This document shows, piece after piece, positions 63,817 through 64,000 of a stretch of 64,000 bases of DNA. The first letter of the stretch is position 1. Every line of letters begins with the position of its first letter. The notes beneath the pieces were generated by a model. The model saw only the letters and a list, made by a program, of their open reading frames with translations, ran no database searches and was not told the DNA's origin. The position numbers and the translations under genes are program-made. The DNA is from Massilia sp. (GTDB taxonomy: Bacteria; Pseudomonadota; Gammaproteobacteria; Burkholderiales; Burkholderiaceae_D), in contig JANYGW010000144.1 of assembly GCA_025359245.1 (NCBI GenBank), positions 30,506 through 94,505 on the forward strand, written 5' to 3'.

Positions 63817-63921
63817 ATGAAACTGCCCGAGGAACTGAAAATCCCCGCCATCGTGTTCAGCCTGGAAGCGATCATGTTTGCGGGCTTCATGCTTATTTTT
63901 TACGTGCTCAGACCGGGCTGA
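63817..63921 (+). CDS. 34-residue single-helix membrane protein
   Basis: A short gene with an excellent AAGGAGG 5 nt before the ATG. The product begins MKLPEELKIPAIVFSLEAIM and ends in MLIFYVLRPG, a single transmembrane helix with a charged N-terminus. No family recognised. It has its own promoter overlapped by a palindromic operator, so it is regulated independently of the kinase gene. Confidence 0.7.
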   Translation: MKLPEELKIPAIVFSLEAIMFAGFMLIFYVLRPG

Positions 63922-63943
63922 CCAGCCGAAACGCCGTCGTCCT

Positions 63944-63997
63944 CGCGAACGCGGGGACCCATGCTGAGCACGCTCAGTATGGGTCCCCGCGTTCGCG
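63944..63997. repeat. Long inverted repeat (REP-like hairpin), 26-bp arms
   Basis: Arms CGCGAACGCGGGGACCCAT and ATGGGTCCCCGCGTTCGCG, then CTGAGC/GCTCAG, with one G-T position and a 2-nt loop. A different repeat type from the GGGGTCAGAC elements. It lies 22 bp after the small membrane protein gene and may terminate its transcript. Confidence 0.85.
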
Positions 63998-64000
63998 CAC

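Noticed and set aside
63944..63997. CRISPR repeat unit
   Set aside because: It occurs once within the window and is an inverted, not direct, repeat.

Overview
The window is high-GC, densely packed DNA from a bacterial chromosome. It is most likely a betaproteobacterium of the Oxalobacteraceae (Massilia / Duganella / Janthinobacterium type). This is inferred from the codon and GC style, the urease gene order, the mix of DUF1302, DUF2141, YXWGXW-repeat and DUF6544-like genes, and dispersed hairpin repeats of the GGGGTCTGACCCC kind. No rRNA, tRNA, phage, IS element or CRISPR array was recognised. About 65 genes are supported.

Layout. 1-3.4 kb (minus): a serine hydrolase lipoprotein, a carotenoid-oxygenase-like enzyme, a frameshifted DUF2141 gene, a VOC protein and a hypothetical protein. 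3.4-8.9 kb (minus): a signalling operon with a hybrid histidine kinase, a single-domain response regulator and a REC-PAS-GGDEF-EAL-REC protein. 9.0-11.5 kb: a 2OG-Fe(II) oxygenase and a DUF1302 outer-membrane protein. 11.5-17.1 kb: a complete urease operon, ureDABCEFG plus a HupE/UreJ permease. 17.8-19.3 kb: an ars operon (arsR, frameshifted arsC, arsH) with no arsenite efflux gene. 19.3-23.5 kb: a beta-helix lipoprotein, a GNAT enzyme, a XRE-cupin regulator, and an SRPBCC gene preceded by a decayed ArsR gene. 23.6-28.5 kb: a large beta-propeller diguanylate cyclase, an Old Yellow Enzyme with its ArsR-type regulator, and DUF1304. 28.5-32.8 kb: a DMT transporter, an SDR, a tautomerase, a LysR regulator, an SMR transporter and a hydroxyproline-epimerase-type enzyme. 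32.8-38.6 kb: a deacylase, an acyltransferase, a low-GC inserted gene between 75-bp imperfect repeats, a DUF898 protein and an M48 peptidase. 38.6-42.8 kb: pirin, azoreductase, LysR and small membrane or His-rich proteins. 43-47.7 kb: a legumain-like C13 peptidase coupled to phosphatidylserine decarboxylase, and a TonB receptor gene broken by an in-frame TAG. 47.7-51.8 kb: a Tet-like MFS pump, a TPR protein, an RNase H-like protein and a YXWGXW protein.

52-63.9 kb holds the least familiar part: a very large atypical penicillin-binding transpeptidase, then a plus-strand run of six genes. Two are unrecognised. The third looks like a degenerate SPFH protein. The fourth appears to be a tandem Lon-like (S16) protein with a Ser-Lys pair only in its second half. 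The fifth is a zinc-ribbon / SPFH / coiled-coil protein. The last is a SHOCT / Ser-Thr kinase / coiled-coil / SUMF1 fusion. Related palindromic repeats sit on both sides of the first four genes. I propose this run as the candidate undescribed system.

Recurrent themes are quinone and electrophile stress (Old Yellow Enzyme, azoreductase, pirin, SDR, tautomerase, each beside a dedicated regulator), cyclic-di-GMP signalling, and small lesions that break otherwise well-preserved genes (DUF2141 +4 bp, arsC -1 bp, TonB receptor TAG). All coordinates and motifs were read by eye. Family assignments rest on motif recognition; no database search was run.
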